From positions 6,239,001 to 6,303,000 of the forward strand of contig NZ_AP026867.1 in the NCBI RefSeq assembly GCF_026000115.1: DNA of 64,000 bases, in the 5' to 3' direction. The notes beneath the pieces were generated by a model. It made no database searches. It had not been told where the DNA came from and worked only from the letters and a program-made list of their open reading frames with translations. Position 1 is the first letter of the stretch. Each line of letters opens with the position of its first letter. Position numbers and translations under genes: made by a program. Positions 54,094 through 62,675 of this stretch are shown one piece after another. The stretch is from Aureispira anguillae (lineage in GTDB: Bacteria; Bacteroidota; Bacteroidia; Chitinophagales; Saprospiraceae).

Positions 54094-54723
54094 TTATTGT
54101 TTGAACCATGTTCCATTACAGGACTGAGTAGCGCTGCCATCTCCCCATTCAAAGGTGCCTATGATCTCTTCTTGGTTGGTGTTAGGATTGATGGAATAAC
54201 TGCCTACAAAATCAATATCTGGTCCAAATCGTATATCTGAAAATTCAAGTGTTGTACCGTTTTTGATTTCTCCATCATGGATAACATGACTCGTTCCGTC
54301 GGCATAGATGTAAGTAATGGTTACTTCATCCACTTGGTTTAGGTCTTTGTGAATAGTAATGAGACCAACATCTGCTGTCCAGTTGCCACAAAGCCAAACG
54401 GCACCATAAGTACCCAAAAATTTCTCACGAGATTCTATGTCACATAACGAACCTTCATAACCATCATCACAAGCACAGACCCCATTGTTGCAATTTCCAT
54501 TTGGTCCACAGTTAATATTTTGAGTAATACAGGCATCTTCAATTTCGCAAAAATCACCGCTGTATCCATTGGGGCAATTACAGGTACAATCACCAAAAGC
54601 ATCTTGTTGGGCTATTCCTTGGTTTTGGCAAGTGATAATACATGTTTCTGCTTCTGTTGTTTGACAGGCTTGAAAAGTGATTAAAGAAAGTAGAAATAAC
54701 ATTGTGATTGCAATTGTTTTCAT
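54094..54723 (-). CDS. lipoprotein with EGF-like domains
   Basis: 209 residues from the ATG at 54721-54723. An ATG at 54756 would put 11 polar residues before the signal peptide. The signal peptide ends in the lipobox FQAC (Cys20). Two or more small Cys-rich EGF-like modules follow: CIITCQNQG...CTCNCPNGYSGDFCE and CGPNGNCNNGVCACDDGYEG with SLCD. The last ~110 residues form a beta-rich domain (FLGTYGAVWLCGNW, VTITYIYADGTSHVIHDG, GTFEWGDGSATQSCNGTW) resembling a lipocalin-like end. Surface lipoproteins with EGF modules are common in this phylum, where the ligand is unknown. It lies between the AraC-like regulator and the giant T9SS gene. Confidence 0.8.
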   Translation of the reverse strand: MKTIAITMLFLLSLITFQACQTTEAETCIITCQNQGIAQQDAFGDCTCNCPNGYSGDFCEIEDACITQNINCGPNGNCNNGVCACDDGYEGSLCDIESREKFLGTYGAVWLCGNWTADVGLITIHKDLNQVDEVTITYIYADGTSHVIHDGEIKNGTTLEFSDIRFGPDIDFVGSYSINPNTNQEEIIGTFEWGDGSATQSCNGTWFKQ

Positions 54724-54843
54724 AAAAGAGTTTTTAATTGTTTTGAAATAGATCAATCGAATACGATTTTTAAATGGAGTAATGAGGGAACGAACCTTGA
54801 TTTAAATGATCAATCAAAATAAGCGAACTTTATAGATATAAAT

Positions 54844-54868
54844 CTACTCTATTTGTAATATGATCTAC
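54844..54868. repeat. 25-bp direct repeat, copy B (operator candidate)
   Basis: Matches copy A (53867-53891) at 24 of 25 bases. It lies 121 bp upstream of the EGF lipoprotein start and directly behind the AraC-family regulator gene. Both copies are followed by an A-rich stretch of similar composition (CTAAAAAATAAA / TCAAAACGTAAA). Confidence 0.6.
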
Positions 54869-54900
54869 TCAAAACGTAAAATGTGGAGTTGAGGATAGAA

Positions 54901-55959
54901 TTAGCTTCTAGCTCGATACACCAATCTGTTTTTTACAAACTCTGTAGGATAAACACCATATTTTTTATAAAAGGCATTTGAAAATGAATTGGGGTTGGAA
55001 TACCCAACAGAATAGGCGGTTTCTTTGACACTGTAAGATTCTTTGGTTAAAAGTTCCACTGCTTTTTTCATTCTACAATCAATTAAGAAAGCATATATTG
55101 GCATTTGGAATCTTTTTTTGAAGCCATTTTTTAGTTTGAATTCACTCAGTCCAATTTGTCGAGCTAGTGCTCGTATTTTAGGGGGATCGACCAAGGAGTT
55201 TTTCATGATGGTATGTGCCAATTGTAATTTTTCGGATTCGCCCGAATTGTCAGTATGCGTGTTATAAATCAACTCTGCCAATTGAATTCCCATGATTTTC
55301 ATGGCGGCACTTTCTCTCAAAAACATAGCGCTAGGTCCTTCAAAATTGTCTTGTCTCAAATCCAAAAGAAGTTGATGAATTTTTGTAGTAGTAGGTCCTC
55401 CTATACCATAATATTTTCGATCGTCCTCTAATGAAGTACAGAATTCTTCAGGTAAATCATGAAGCGTATCGCCCATAAAATCAATAAAATCGTTGCTTCT
55501 AATAAATAGATTGACATTGGTAAAAGGTTGATTTTTGTATAATTGAATACTGGATCGTCCATAATTGCTAACACAGATAATACCTGTATCTACAATCATC
55601 GGAACTTCTATGTTTTGATCAATTAATAAGCCTTTAGCTTTGCCTTCCACGTAAAAACTAAAACCAACAATAGACTTTAGGGCTGTTACATCCAAATAAG
55701 CATCTTCTGTAGGGTTGATTTCGAGAATCTGAAAGGTAAATTTTTTGCCTATTTTTTTAGACTCTACCTTTATATGCCCTAGGTTGGGGAGAAAGAACTT
55801 GGTTTTATAGATCGAAGTAAAGAAGGACTTAAATGTTTTTTGCATTGGAATTGGCAAAGAACGCTTAATTGCTTTTTCAAAATCAGAGAAAGCAATATGA
55901 TTTTTGGGAGGAAAATTCATCTGTTTTGTCTTTTTTGTAAAAAATGAGGTGTTGTCCAA
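54901..55959 (-). CDS. AraC family transcriptional regulator
   Basis: 352 residues. The C-terminal ~100 residues are the AraC DNA-binding domain with two helix-turn-helix units: IRALARQIGLSEFKLKNGFK and VKETAYSVGYSNPNSFSNAF, then KKYGVYPTEF, the usual end of the family. The N-terminal ~230 residues are a ligand or oligomerisation part without a recognised fold (IVDTGIICVSNYGRSSIQLY). The 25-bp repeat directly behind the gene and a second copy upstream of the next gene make the EGF lipoprotein and the giant T9SS protein likely targets. An in-frame ATG at 55920 could be the true start. Confidence 0.88.
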   Translation of the reverse strand: MDNTSFFTKKTKQMNFPPKNHIAFSDFEKAIKRSLPIPMQKTFKSFFTSIYKTKFFLPNLGHIKVESKKIGKKFTFQILEINPTEDAYLDVTALKSIVGFSFYVEGKAKGLLIDQNIEVPMIVDTGIICVSNYGRSSIQLYKNQPFTNVNLFIRSNDFIDFMGDTLHDLPEEFCTSLEDDRKYYGIGGPTTTKIHQLLLDLRQDNFEGPSAMFLRESAAMKIMGIQLAELIYNTHTDNSGESEKLQLAHTIMKNSLVDPPKIRALARQIGLSEFKLKNGFKKRFQMPIYAFLIDCRMKKAVELLTKESYSVKETAYSVGYSNPNSFSNAFYKKYGVYPTEFVKNRLVYRARS

Positions 55960-56140
55960 ATACTGTCTTCTATGCTTTAGAATGTGTGAAAAATAAAGAC
56001 AGGTATAGGACTTGAAATAAATTTGTTTTCATGGTTGTTAAAATTGATTTAGGCATAGCTATTCTATTCTACTTCGAGAAAGAAATAGAATGAATGCAAG
56101 CACCAATTAGAATGTTGATTTAGAGAATGAAAGTGGGGTG

Positions 56141-56172
56141 GTAAGTACACAGCATTAATGCTGTGCACTTAC
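56141..56172. repeat. 32-bp near-perfect palindrome
   Basis: GTAAGTACACAGCATT followed by its inverted copy with one mismatch (A/G at 56147/56166). There is no loop, so it could be a protein site or a cruciform. It abuts the TTACTTAAGTAA palindrome at 56169-56180. Confidence 0.6.
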
Positions 56173-56173
56173 T

Positions 56174-56211
56174 TAAGTAACTATGCGTAATGAATGCTCG
56201 ATAGTTACTTA
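56174..56211. repeat. hairpin-forming inverted repeat
   Basis: TAAGTAACTAT (56174-56184) and its exact complement ATAGTTACTTA (56201-56211) close a 16-base loop (GCGTAATGAATGCTCG). It follows the 32-bp palindrome immediately. Confidence 0.6.
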
Positions 56212-56480
56212 GATTTTAATGGGGGATAGGGGGCGTTTTCTGGTCTAAGTCGTTTGCTTTGTAAGCATCGCTTTCATGACCAAATGGTAAGTTGACTAGG
56301 TTTGGATAAATAAAATATCAAGTAGTTTTTAAGTTTTTGGGGAAGGGAGGGGGCATTCATTAAAAATATTCGTTTCATATAGGGATTCTTTGTCTGAAAA
56401 ATTAGGATATATTAGACAAAACTAAAACATGCCGCTAAAAGTTACAAAACAAAATACACACTAAAATTAATACTACAAGA

Positions 56481-58010
56481 ATGCAAAGTATCTTATTAAG
56501 TTGTTACGAATTAATTCAATCTATGTCAAAGAATGAAAAGAAAATAACAACTGTAAGTTTGTCAAAATCAAATGGTAAGAATCATTTTTTGATTTTGTTT
56601 AAAGTTTTGAATAACGCCAAAGAATTAGACGAAAAAAAATTAAAGGTACAACTGCAAAAGAGGGGCGTTAATAACTATAAGATTATCATACATAGTTTGT
56701 ACAAAAAAATACTCCACATCCTTTTTGAAAATACGCAACAGCACGATAGAGCGACACTCTTGCGAGCCAACTTAAATTATGTTTATTTACTAAAAGGCAG
56801 AAATCAATATAAAAGCGCTCTGTCTTTACTCAAATCTGTTGAAAAAGAAGCAGAGGAAAGTCAGTCCTATTTGATTCTTACAGATATTATGCGGCTCAAA
56901 AGAAGCTTGTATATCCTCAATGAAAATTCTTTGGATGAAATTTTAGAGTGTTTGGAGAAAGAAGAGGCGCTTTTGGAGCGTCTGAATGCTTTTAATCAAT
57001 TGGATACCCTAAGAGTAAATCTTAATCAATTGTACTATAATGTGGACCCAAAATTGTCCTTAAAAATAAAAGAACAGCGTACTTTTTTGGATAAAATAAA
57101 AGAAAACTACCCAGAGGATTTGAGGATGAAGAACTATCTGTTGGAGATTGAATTACTTCAAGAAAGTGAGGATAAAAATGACTTAAAAATGCTAGAAGTA
57201 TTGGAACAAAAAAAGGCAATTTATGACCTCTATCCAACTTTTAGAGCACATCAACAAATTGCTTATTTAAGACTTTTAGTTAATATAGCTTTATTTTATG
57301 GAAGGAACAATATGCCCGTTAGAAGCCTAGAGATATGGGAGAATTTTATTAAAGAAAAACATATTGGCAAACACTTTAAACAGCATAAAATATTCATTCT
57401 AACGAATCTAGAAATTAGATGTCTAGCAATTTATATAAAAACAGGAATCAAGAATGAATTTTTGGAAAGTTATATTCAAGAAAACAGTCCTTATCAATCC
57501 AAAATTCAGCCCTCTATACAGTTGTATTTGATTCGTTATAGAGCGACTAAGGCTTGGTTCAAAAAAGAAATAGATGCTGCTATCAATGATCTAACCATTA
57601 TTAAGGAGGACATCAAAGGAGAGCTTATCATTCCTATAGAAGTAGTCACTAGCAAATTGTACGAAGGTTTATTGCAAGTGGAATTGGAAAACTATCTATT
57701 GCTCCCCAATATCGTACGGCAATTGAAGTATTTAATCAAAAAAATTGGCAATAAGTATTACGAACATAAGGGGGCTTCTTTTATTACTCATTGGTTAAGT
57801 CATGTTGGTCGAGCGGCTCCTTTAAATAAGAAACGATTAAAGGAAATTCTTGAGGCTTATATCGATAAATATCCCGATTATATTCATTGGGAAATTATGC
57901 CTAGTTTTTATTTCTCTCTTTGGGTTAGAAGTATTCTGGAAGATAAAAAAATGATCACTTTGGTAGAAGAAAATTATCATTCAATAGCAGCTCAAAAGAT
58001 CAAAAAATAA
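56481..58010 (+). CDS. all-helical repeat protein of unknown function
   Basis: 509 residues, no signal peptide or membrane segment. It opens SCYELIQSMSKNEKKITTVS, then KELDEKKLKVQLQKRGVNNY and NYKIIIHSLYKKILHIL, the same kind of N-terminal helical layout as the protein at 19110-20522. TPR-like helices (LLKGRNQYKSALSLLKSVEKE) fill the rest. I know no function. Related uncharacterised Bacteroidota proteins share the 'S-K-x-E-K-x and Y-K-x-I-L' start. It is followed by a terminator at 58156-58198. Confidence 0.65.
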   Translation: MQSILLSCYELIQSMSKNEKKITTVSLSKSNGKNHFLILFKVLNNAKELDEKKLKVQLQKRGVNNYKIIIHSLYKKILHILFENTQQHDRATLLRANLNYVYLLKGRNQYKSALSLLKSVEKEAEESQSYLILTDIMRLKRSLYILNENSLDEILECLEKEEALLERLNAFNQLDTLRVNLNQLYYNVDPKLSLKIKEQRTFLDKIKENYPEDLRMKNYLLEIELLQESEDKNDLKMLEVLEQKKAIYDLYPTFRAHQQIAYLRLLVNIALFYGRNNMPVRSLEIWENFIKEKHIGKHFKQHKIFILTNLEIRCLAIYIKTGIKNEFLESYIQENSPYQSKIQPSIQLYLIRYRATKAWFKKEIDAAINDLTIIKEDIKGELIIPIEVVTSKLYEGLLQVELENYLLLPNIVRQLKYLIKKIGNKYYEHKGASFITHWLSHVGRAAPLNKKRLKEILEAYIDKYPDYIHWEIMPSFYFSLWVRSILEDKKMITLVEENYHSIAAQKIKK

Positions 58011-58155
58011 TGAGCTTGACGCCTTTAGCTATAAAAGAGCCATTAGATCGTACAATATGCCAAATAACATTCTTTTATTTAGTGAGGTTTAAAATTTTAA
58101 TTTTTTTTTATTATATTTGCATTAATAAATCGAAGAATATTTTGTCCTTTTTGGA

Positions 58156-58198
58156 GAAAGAGAGAGGTTGCGCATCACTAGCGTTGCCTCTTTCTTTG
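58156..58198 (+). terminator. intrinsic terminator after the helical-repeat gene
   Basis: An imperfect stem AAAGAGAGAGGTTGCG / CGTTGCCTCTTTCTTT around CATCACTAG. Its GAGGTTGC core is like the terminators at 6249 and 29145. The short open frame at 58010-58237 runs through it and is not credible. Confidence 0.65.
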
Positions 58199-58368
58199 CG
58201 TTTAGGAGCAACCATTAAACTAATCTTGGGTTTATAGTTTAGGTAATATTAATAGGAACTAAAATTACCAAAATCAATTAATAAAAAATAAATTGGGGAT
58301 AAAGTAGAATAAATACTTGATATTCATCTTTAAATACAATTTATTAAAACAGCTAAATAACTAATATT

Positions 58369-60168
58369 ATGGCAGATGTAGTAGAAAATATGACAACTGA
58401 AGTCTTAAAAGGTAGCGAATTTATTATTAAAGATTCTCAACCAGCAGATACTTTTACCCCAGAAGATACCAACGAAGAGCAGGATATGATTCGTGCAATG
58501 GTAAAAGATTTTGTAAATACAGAAATTGAGCCTAATTATCAAGCATTAGAGAAACAAGAAGAGGGACTTGCTAAAGCAAAATTGGCTGTGGCAGGAGAAT
58601 TAGGTTTGTTGGGACCACACATACCTGAAGAGTATGGAGGGATGCCAATGGATACCAATACCAATACAATTATTGCAGAAGAAATTGGATATGCAGGATG
58701 TTTTTCTGTAGCGGTTTCTGCGCATACAGGGATAGGCATGTTGCCCATTTTTTATTATGGATCAGAAGAGCAAAAGAAAAAATATTTGCCAGGCTTATGT
58801 TCGGGAAGGTTAGTCGCTTCTTATTGTTTGACAGAACCAGGTTCAGGGTCAGATGCATTGGCCGCTAAAACCAAGGCAATGCCAACAGAGGATGGAGAAC
58901 ATTACCTTATTTCGGGGCAAAAGATGTGGATTACCAACTCTGGGTTTGCCGATGTATTTATTGTCTTTGCTCAAGTTGATGGAGATAAATTTACAGGCTT
59001 TTTGATAGAAGCTGGTGTTGAAGGCTTGAGCCTTGGTGCAGAGGAGGATAAGTTGGGAATCAAAGGTTCTTCTACTCGTCAAGTATTTTTTGAAAATGTA
59101 AAAGTTCACAAATCTGCTGTATTAGGAGAAATAGGAAAGGGGCACTTAATCGCTTTTAATGTTCTAAATGTAGGTCGTTTTAAATTGGGCGTAATGGCAT
59201 TGGGAGCTGCTAAACGCAATATGCGAGCAGGAATTACCTATTCGAATGAGCGTCATCAGTTCAAACAAGCGATTTCAAATTTTGGGGCTATTCAGTACAA
59301 ATTAGCAGAGCAAACGGTTCAAATTTATGCTGTAGAATCTGCCTTGTACCGCACATCAATGTTGTTGCAACAAAAGGCACAAGCATTGTTCGATGGTGGA
59401 ATGTCTTACGCAGAGGCCAAACTAGAAGCAGCAGAAGAGTATGCTGTTGAATGTGCGATGTTGAAGGTCTTAGGATCTGAAATGTTGGATTATGTAGTAG
59501 ATGAAACGGTTCAAATTCATGGAGGTTATGGATTCTCTGAAGAGTATGAAGCGGCTCGTCATTATCGTGATGCACGTATCAATCGTATTTTTGAAGGAAC
59601 CAATGAAATTAACCGTTTGTTGACTTTGGCTATGACACTAAAACGTGCGATGAAAGGTCATATTGATTTGGTTGGACCAGCTTGGGCTGTTCAAAAAGAA
59701 TTGACATCTATGCCTACCGCTTCTAAAACAGAAGGAACCTTTGGTGTAGAGGTAGATACGGTTAAAAATATGAAGAAAATCTTGTTGATTGTGGCTGGTG
59801 CTGCTGCTAAAGCACAGATGGACGGTAGCCTAAATCTAAAAGTAGAGCAGCAAATTACAATGAATATTGCAGATGTAATGATGGATGTATTTACTTGTGA
59901 GTCACTCTTGTTGAGAGTTCAAAAATTAGCTGCAAAAGGAGCTGATGTTACGAATCCAACACACATTCTAGAGGTGTATTTATTTGATGCAATTGATCGC
60001 ATTGCTAAGAATGCCAAAGATGCCTTGTGCTCTTTTGCTGAAGGCGAACCATTGCGCATGATGCTGATGGGAGTTAAGCGCTATGCTAAATACAAAACAG
60101 TAAATGTTAGAGATGCTCGTAAGGCAATTGCTAAACCAATTATTGAAGCCAACGAGTATTGTTACTAG
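58369..60168 (+). CDS. acyl-CoA dehydrogenase (VLCAD-like length)
   Basis: 599 residues: the three-domain acyl-CoA dehydrogenase core plus an extra C-terminal helical domain, as in very-long-chain and ACAD9-type enzymes. Core motifs are SYCLTEPGSGSDALAAKT, KMWITNSGFADVFIVFAQ and QIHGGYGFSEEYEAARHYRD. The catalytic Glu is expected in RIFEGTNEINR (about residue 409). The enzyme removes two hydrogens from acyl-CoA with FAD and passes electrons to ETF in beta-oxidation. No signal peptide. It is followed by a strong terminator and has no beta-oxidation neighbour in view. Confidence 0.92.
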   Translation: MADVVENMTTEVLKGSEFIIKDSQPADTFTPEDTNEEQDMIRAMVKDFVNTEIEPNYQALEKQEEGLAKAKLAVAGELGLLGPHIPEEYGGMPMDTNTNTIIAEEIGYAGCFSVAVSAHTGIGMLPIFYYGSEEQKKKYLPGLCSGRLVASYCLTEPGSGSDALAAKTKAMPTEDGEHYLISGQKMWITNSGFADVFIVFAQVDGDKFTGFLIEAGVEGLSLGAEEDKLGIKGSSTRQVFFENVKVHKSAVLGEIGKGHLIAFNVLNVGRFKLGVMALGAAKRNMRAGITYSNERHQFKQAISNFGAIQYKLAEQTVQIYAVESALYRTSMLLQQKAQALFDGGMSYAEAKLEAAEEYAVECAMLKVLGSEMLDYVVDETVQIHGGYGFSEEYEAARHYRDARINRIFEGTNEINRLLTLAMTLKRAMKGHIDLVGPAWAVQKELTSMPTASKTEGTFGVEVDTVKNMKKILLIVAGAAAKAQMDGSLNLKVEQQITMNIADVMMDVFTCESLLLRVQKLAAKGADVTNPTHILEVYLFDAIDRIAKNAKDALCSFAEGEPLRMMLMGVKRYAKYKTVNVRDARKAIAKPIIEANEYCY

Positions 60169-60224
60169 GATTATGCAGACCAATACTTCTTTGATGAAGT
60201 AAGACAGATAGCAATTTATTGCAA

Positions 60225-60259
60225 GCCTATAGTATTAAATCTACTGTAGGCTTTTTTTT
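60225..60259 (+). terminator. intrinsic terminator after the acyl-CoA dehydrogenase gene
   Basis: GCCTATAGTA / TACTGTAGGC stem (60225-60234 with 60242-60251) followed by an 8-base T-run. Confidence 0.9.
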
Positions 60260-60320
60260 GTTGTCAAAAAATGCGTATTTTTAACTAAATGGTTAAGTTT
60301 ATGTTTAAATATAATAGGTT

Positions 60321-61577
60321 ATGAAACAAGGTGTTATTTATTTTTTATTGAGTTTTTGTGTCTTAATTTCGACGATTCAAGCACAACCAGGACGCTATCA
60401 GCAGGCTATTTTTTCGCAAAAAAATGTCTTAACTAATATTCAGTATGGTTCGGCTGATAGCTATGATGCTCTAGGGCTAAATATTCCCCTTCCTCAGCAT
60501 TTAGATGTTTATGAACCCTTGGGAGATACCGCTACTAAACGTCCATTAGTCATGGTGTTTTTTGGTGGCGCTTTTCTAATTGGAGATAAAAGCATGCAAG
60601 ATGTTGTAGCTTGGTGTGATAGTTTGACGGCTTATGGCTATGTTTGTGCTGCTGTTAATTATAGAATAGGTTTTAATGTTTTAAGTTCTGTCAGTTCTAT
60701 TCGGGCAGGATATCGAGGCGTTCAGGATGCAAGGGCGGCCGTTCGTTATATGAAGGAGTTTCATCAGCAATTTCGTATTGATACCAACCTTATTTTTATG
60801 GTGGGAAATAGTGCTGGGACAATCAATGCGGTTCAAACAGCTTATGCTTCCGAAAGTGATCGACCCATCGAAACTTATGGCGTTGCAGGGACATTAGATG
60901 ATAATCGTGATTTAGGATGTTTGGATTGTTCTGGAAATAGTTATCAGCATACGGTTGATATTGCAGGCGTAATTGGTTGTTGGGGGGCTGTAATTGATTT
61001 AGATGGGCTAGATAGCTCAGACAGCGCACCTATTATTATGTTTCACGGTACCGATGATACGGTAGTTCCCATTGACTCTGGTGCTCCGTTTAGCAATAGC
61101 GCAACCTTTCCCACAATGTATGGTTCTAGACAAATACACCACAAAAGAACACAGTTAGGATTAGCCTCTGAGTTACATGTTTACCAAGGAGAACCGCATA
61201 ATTTTTATTATGATGTAGCCCTTTTTCCCAATAATTATTGGGACACCATTTGGCACTTATCGCATCCCTTTCTTTGCGATATAAACCCATACTGCAATAC
61301 AGTACTTTCCACAAATTCTATTGCTGAAACAACAACTTCTGTTTTTGAGGTACATCCTAATCCTGCCAATACATTTATAAATATTGAGTTTTTAGCACCT
61401 GAAAAGCTGGAGCAAAAGCTATTAACCGTATATACTTTATTGGGACAAAAAATGGAAACGTATCAAGTCAAAGACGATCAATTTTATTTAGACGTTCGAG
61501 AATGGGAAAGAGGCGTTTATTTGCTAAAATTAGAAATAAACAATAGGGAATATGTGCAGAAACTGATTGTGGAATAA
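60321..61577 (+). CDS. secreted alpha/beta-hydrolase esterase with T9SS sorting domain
   Basis: 418 residues. Signal peptide (MKQGVIYFLLSFCVLISTIQAQ), an alpha/beta-hydrolase domain and a T9SS type A sorting domain (FEVHPNPANTFINIEF, LLGQKMETYQV, ERGVYLLKLEIN). The catalytic Ser is in FMVGNSAGTINAV (G-x-S-x-G), the oxyanion-side motif is MVFFGGAFLIGD (a variant of HGGG), the acid is in MFHGTDDTVVP and the His in GEPHNFYYD. It resembles carboxylesterases of the BD-FAE/feruloyl-esterase type acting outside the cell on ester-linked polymers, although the substrate is unknown. Terminator at 61614. Confidence 0.85.
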   Translation: MKQGVIYFLLSFCVLISTIQAQPGRYQQAIFSQKNVLTNIQYGSADSYDALGLNIPLPQHLDVYEPLGDTATKRPLVMVFFGGAFLIGDKSMQDVVAWCDSLTAYGYVCAAVNYRIGFNVLSSVSSIRAGYRGVQDARAAVRYMKEFHQQFRIDTNLIFMVGNSAGTINAVQTAYASESDRPIETYGVAGTLDDNRDLGCLDCSGNSYQHTVDIAGVIGCWGAVIDLDGLDSSDSAPIIMFHGTDDTVVPIDSGAPFSNSATFPTMYGSRQIHHKRTQLGLASELHVYQGEPHNFYYDVALFPNNYWDTIWHLSHPFLCDINPYCNTVLSTNSIAETTTSVFEVHPNPANTFINIEFLAPEKLEQKLLTVYTLLGQKMETYQVKDDQFYLDVREWERGVYLLKLEINNREYVQKLIVE

Positions 61578-61613
61578 TGTTGTAAGCGTTTATAGTTTAT
61601 GAATAAAAGACTT

Positions 61614-61651
61614 AAAAAGTCCCAAAAGGCTACTTCCTTTTGGGACTTTTT
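61614..61651 (+). terminator. intrinsic terminator after the esterase gene
   Basis: Perfect 16-bp stem (61614-61629 with 61636-61651; arms AAAAAGTCCCAAAAGG and its complement), loop CTACTT, ending in a T-run. Confidence 0.9.
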
Positions 61652-61830
61652 AATAACTGTAAAATGGCTCGGTAACTAAGTATTCATCTTTCGTTAAGAA
61701 TAAGCACTTTAGAAGCTAAAACTAACCTCTGGATGACAAGTATTAAGACAGTAATACTTTTTTTGTTTATAGTGAAACTATTATTAATGATCTTTGGTTT
61801 AGTTAATTTTAAGGACATCTATTCTTATAA

Positions 61831-61856
61831 TACTCCGTTGATTTTTTAACGGAGTA
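61831..61856. repeat. perfect inverted repeat of unknown role
   Basis: TACTCCGTT / AACGGAGTA, 9 bp, loop GATTTTTT. No gene ends just before it (the esterase already has its own terminator) and no T-run follows, so it may be a regulatory hairpin or the end of an undetected small RNA. Confidence 0.4.
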
Positions 61857-62021
61857 ATGTTCTTAAGTTTCTTTGTTCTATATTTCCCCCAATGTTATCA
61901 GAATGAATTTTTGTTCCTTCAAATATATATTTTGTTTCACAGGTTTGTTATTTTTTGTGTTCCAAATGGATAAAAGTAGCAGTGTGAATCAATACTAATA
62001 TTTAATAACCTAAATAAAAAT

Positions 62022-62519
62022 ATGGAAAAGCGTGTCTTGAAGAAAAAAAACGCTTCAAAACCCAATACGAAACCCACCATAAAAGATGATTTTTTATTGA
62101 TACGTTGGCTGATTCTAACTGCTGGAACCTTTGCAATGTTAGGTTATGCACATCTATTGCCTACCCTTCTATCCGATTTATTTTACAATTTAGAACAATA
62201 CAGTAAGTTTTTGGGGCGCTTTTCTTTTTTCTCTATGTTGTTTTTGCAGATCGTTTATATTTTTGGTGTAAACCCTGAAATTTCGGGGAGAGAAAAAGGA
62301 CCCAAAGGAGATACGGCTTATTTGTTATCTTATATCTGCATTACGTTATACCCTATCGTAAGCACCTTGTTTTTTGGTTTGCTGAGTCCATTTCTGATCT
62401 ATTTAAATCATTATTACTCTACCTTAGCCGTTTTGTATTTAGTAGCTATACTACCAGCTATTTTATTGTTAGAATGTTTGGTTCGTTGGAGGCTAAGAGC
62501 GTATTTTCTAAAAAAATAG
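62022..62519 (+). CDS. small membrane protein with four predicted helices
   Basis: 165 residues. A basic N terminus (KRVLKKKNASKPNTKPTIKD) is followed by four hydrophobic helices: LIRWLILTAGTFAMLGY, FSFFSMLFLQIVYIFGV, LLSYICITLYPIVSTLFFGL, and STLAVLYLVAILPAILLLEC. A short polar loop (NPEISGREKGPKGD) joins the second and third. The positive-inside rule places the N terminus in the cytoplasm. No family recognised and no clear operon partner. Confidence 0.65.
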   Translation: MEKRVLKKKNASKPNTKPTIKDDFLLIRWLILTAGTFAMLGYAHLLPTLLSDLFYNLEQYSKFLGRFSFFSMLFLQIVYIFGVNPEISGREKGPKGDTAYLLSYICITLYPIVSTLFFGLLSPFLIYLNHYYSTLAVLYLVAILPAILLLECLVRWRLRAYFLKK

Positions 62520-62675
62520 CCTCATTTCAGTGAAGAAATGAGACTAAAATCTATAAGAGTAAGAGGGGAATTTTAGAGCTCCTCGTTAATTGATGGTTAC
62601 ATGCGTTTCATAGTCACCACAGTAAGTAAATGTGATGGTAAAAGCGCCTTATTAAAACAACGCTTGGCTATGAAG

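Larger units (their letters stand above)
55960..56480. other. structured non-coding region (521 bp)
   Basis: No open frame. It holds nested palindromes (56141-56211), G-rich patches at about 56220-56235 and 56339-56352, and the promoters of the AraC-like gene (left) and the helical-repeat gene (right). The density of symmetric elements is far above that of other gaps in the window. Confidence 0.5.
61578..62021. other. intergenic region with terminator and extra hairpin
   Basis: 444 bp. Besides the terminator at 61614-61651 there is a perfect 9-bp inverted repeat at 61831-61856. No open frame is credible. The right part should contain the promoter of the small membrane protein gene. Confidence 0.4.

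Noticed and set aside
58010-58237. 75-codon plus-strand open frame directly after the helical-repeat gene
   Set aside because: It runs through the terminator hairpin at 58156-58198, has a low-complexity Phe/Ile-rich middle and no domain or conserved pattern.
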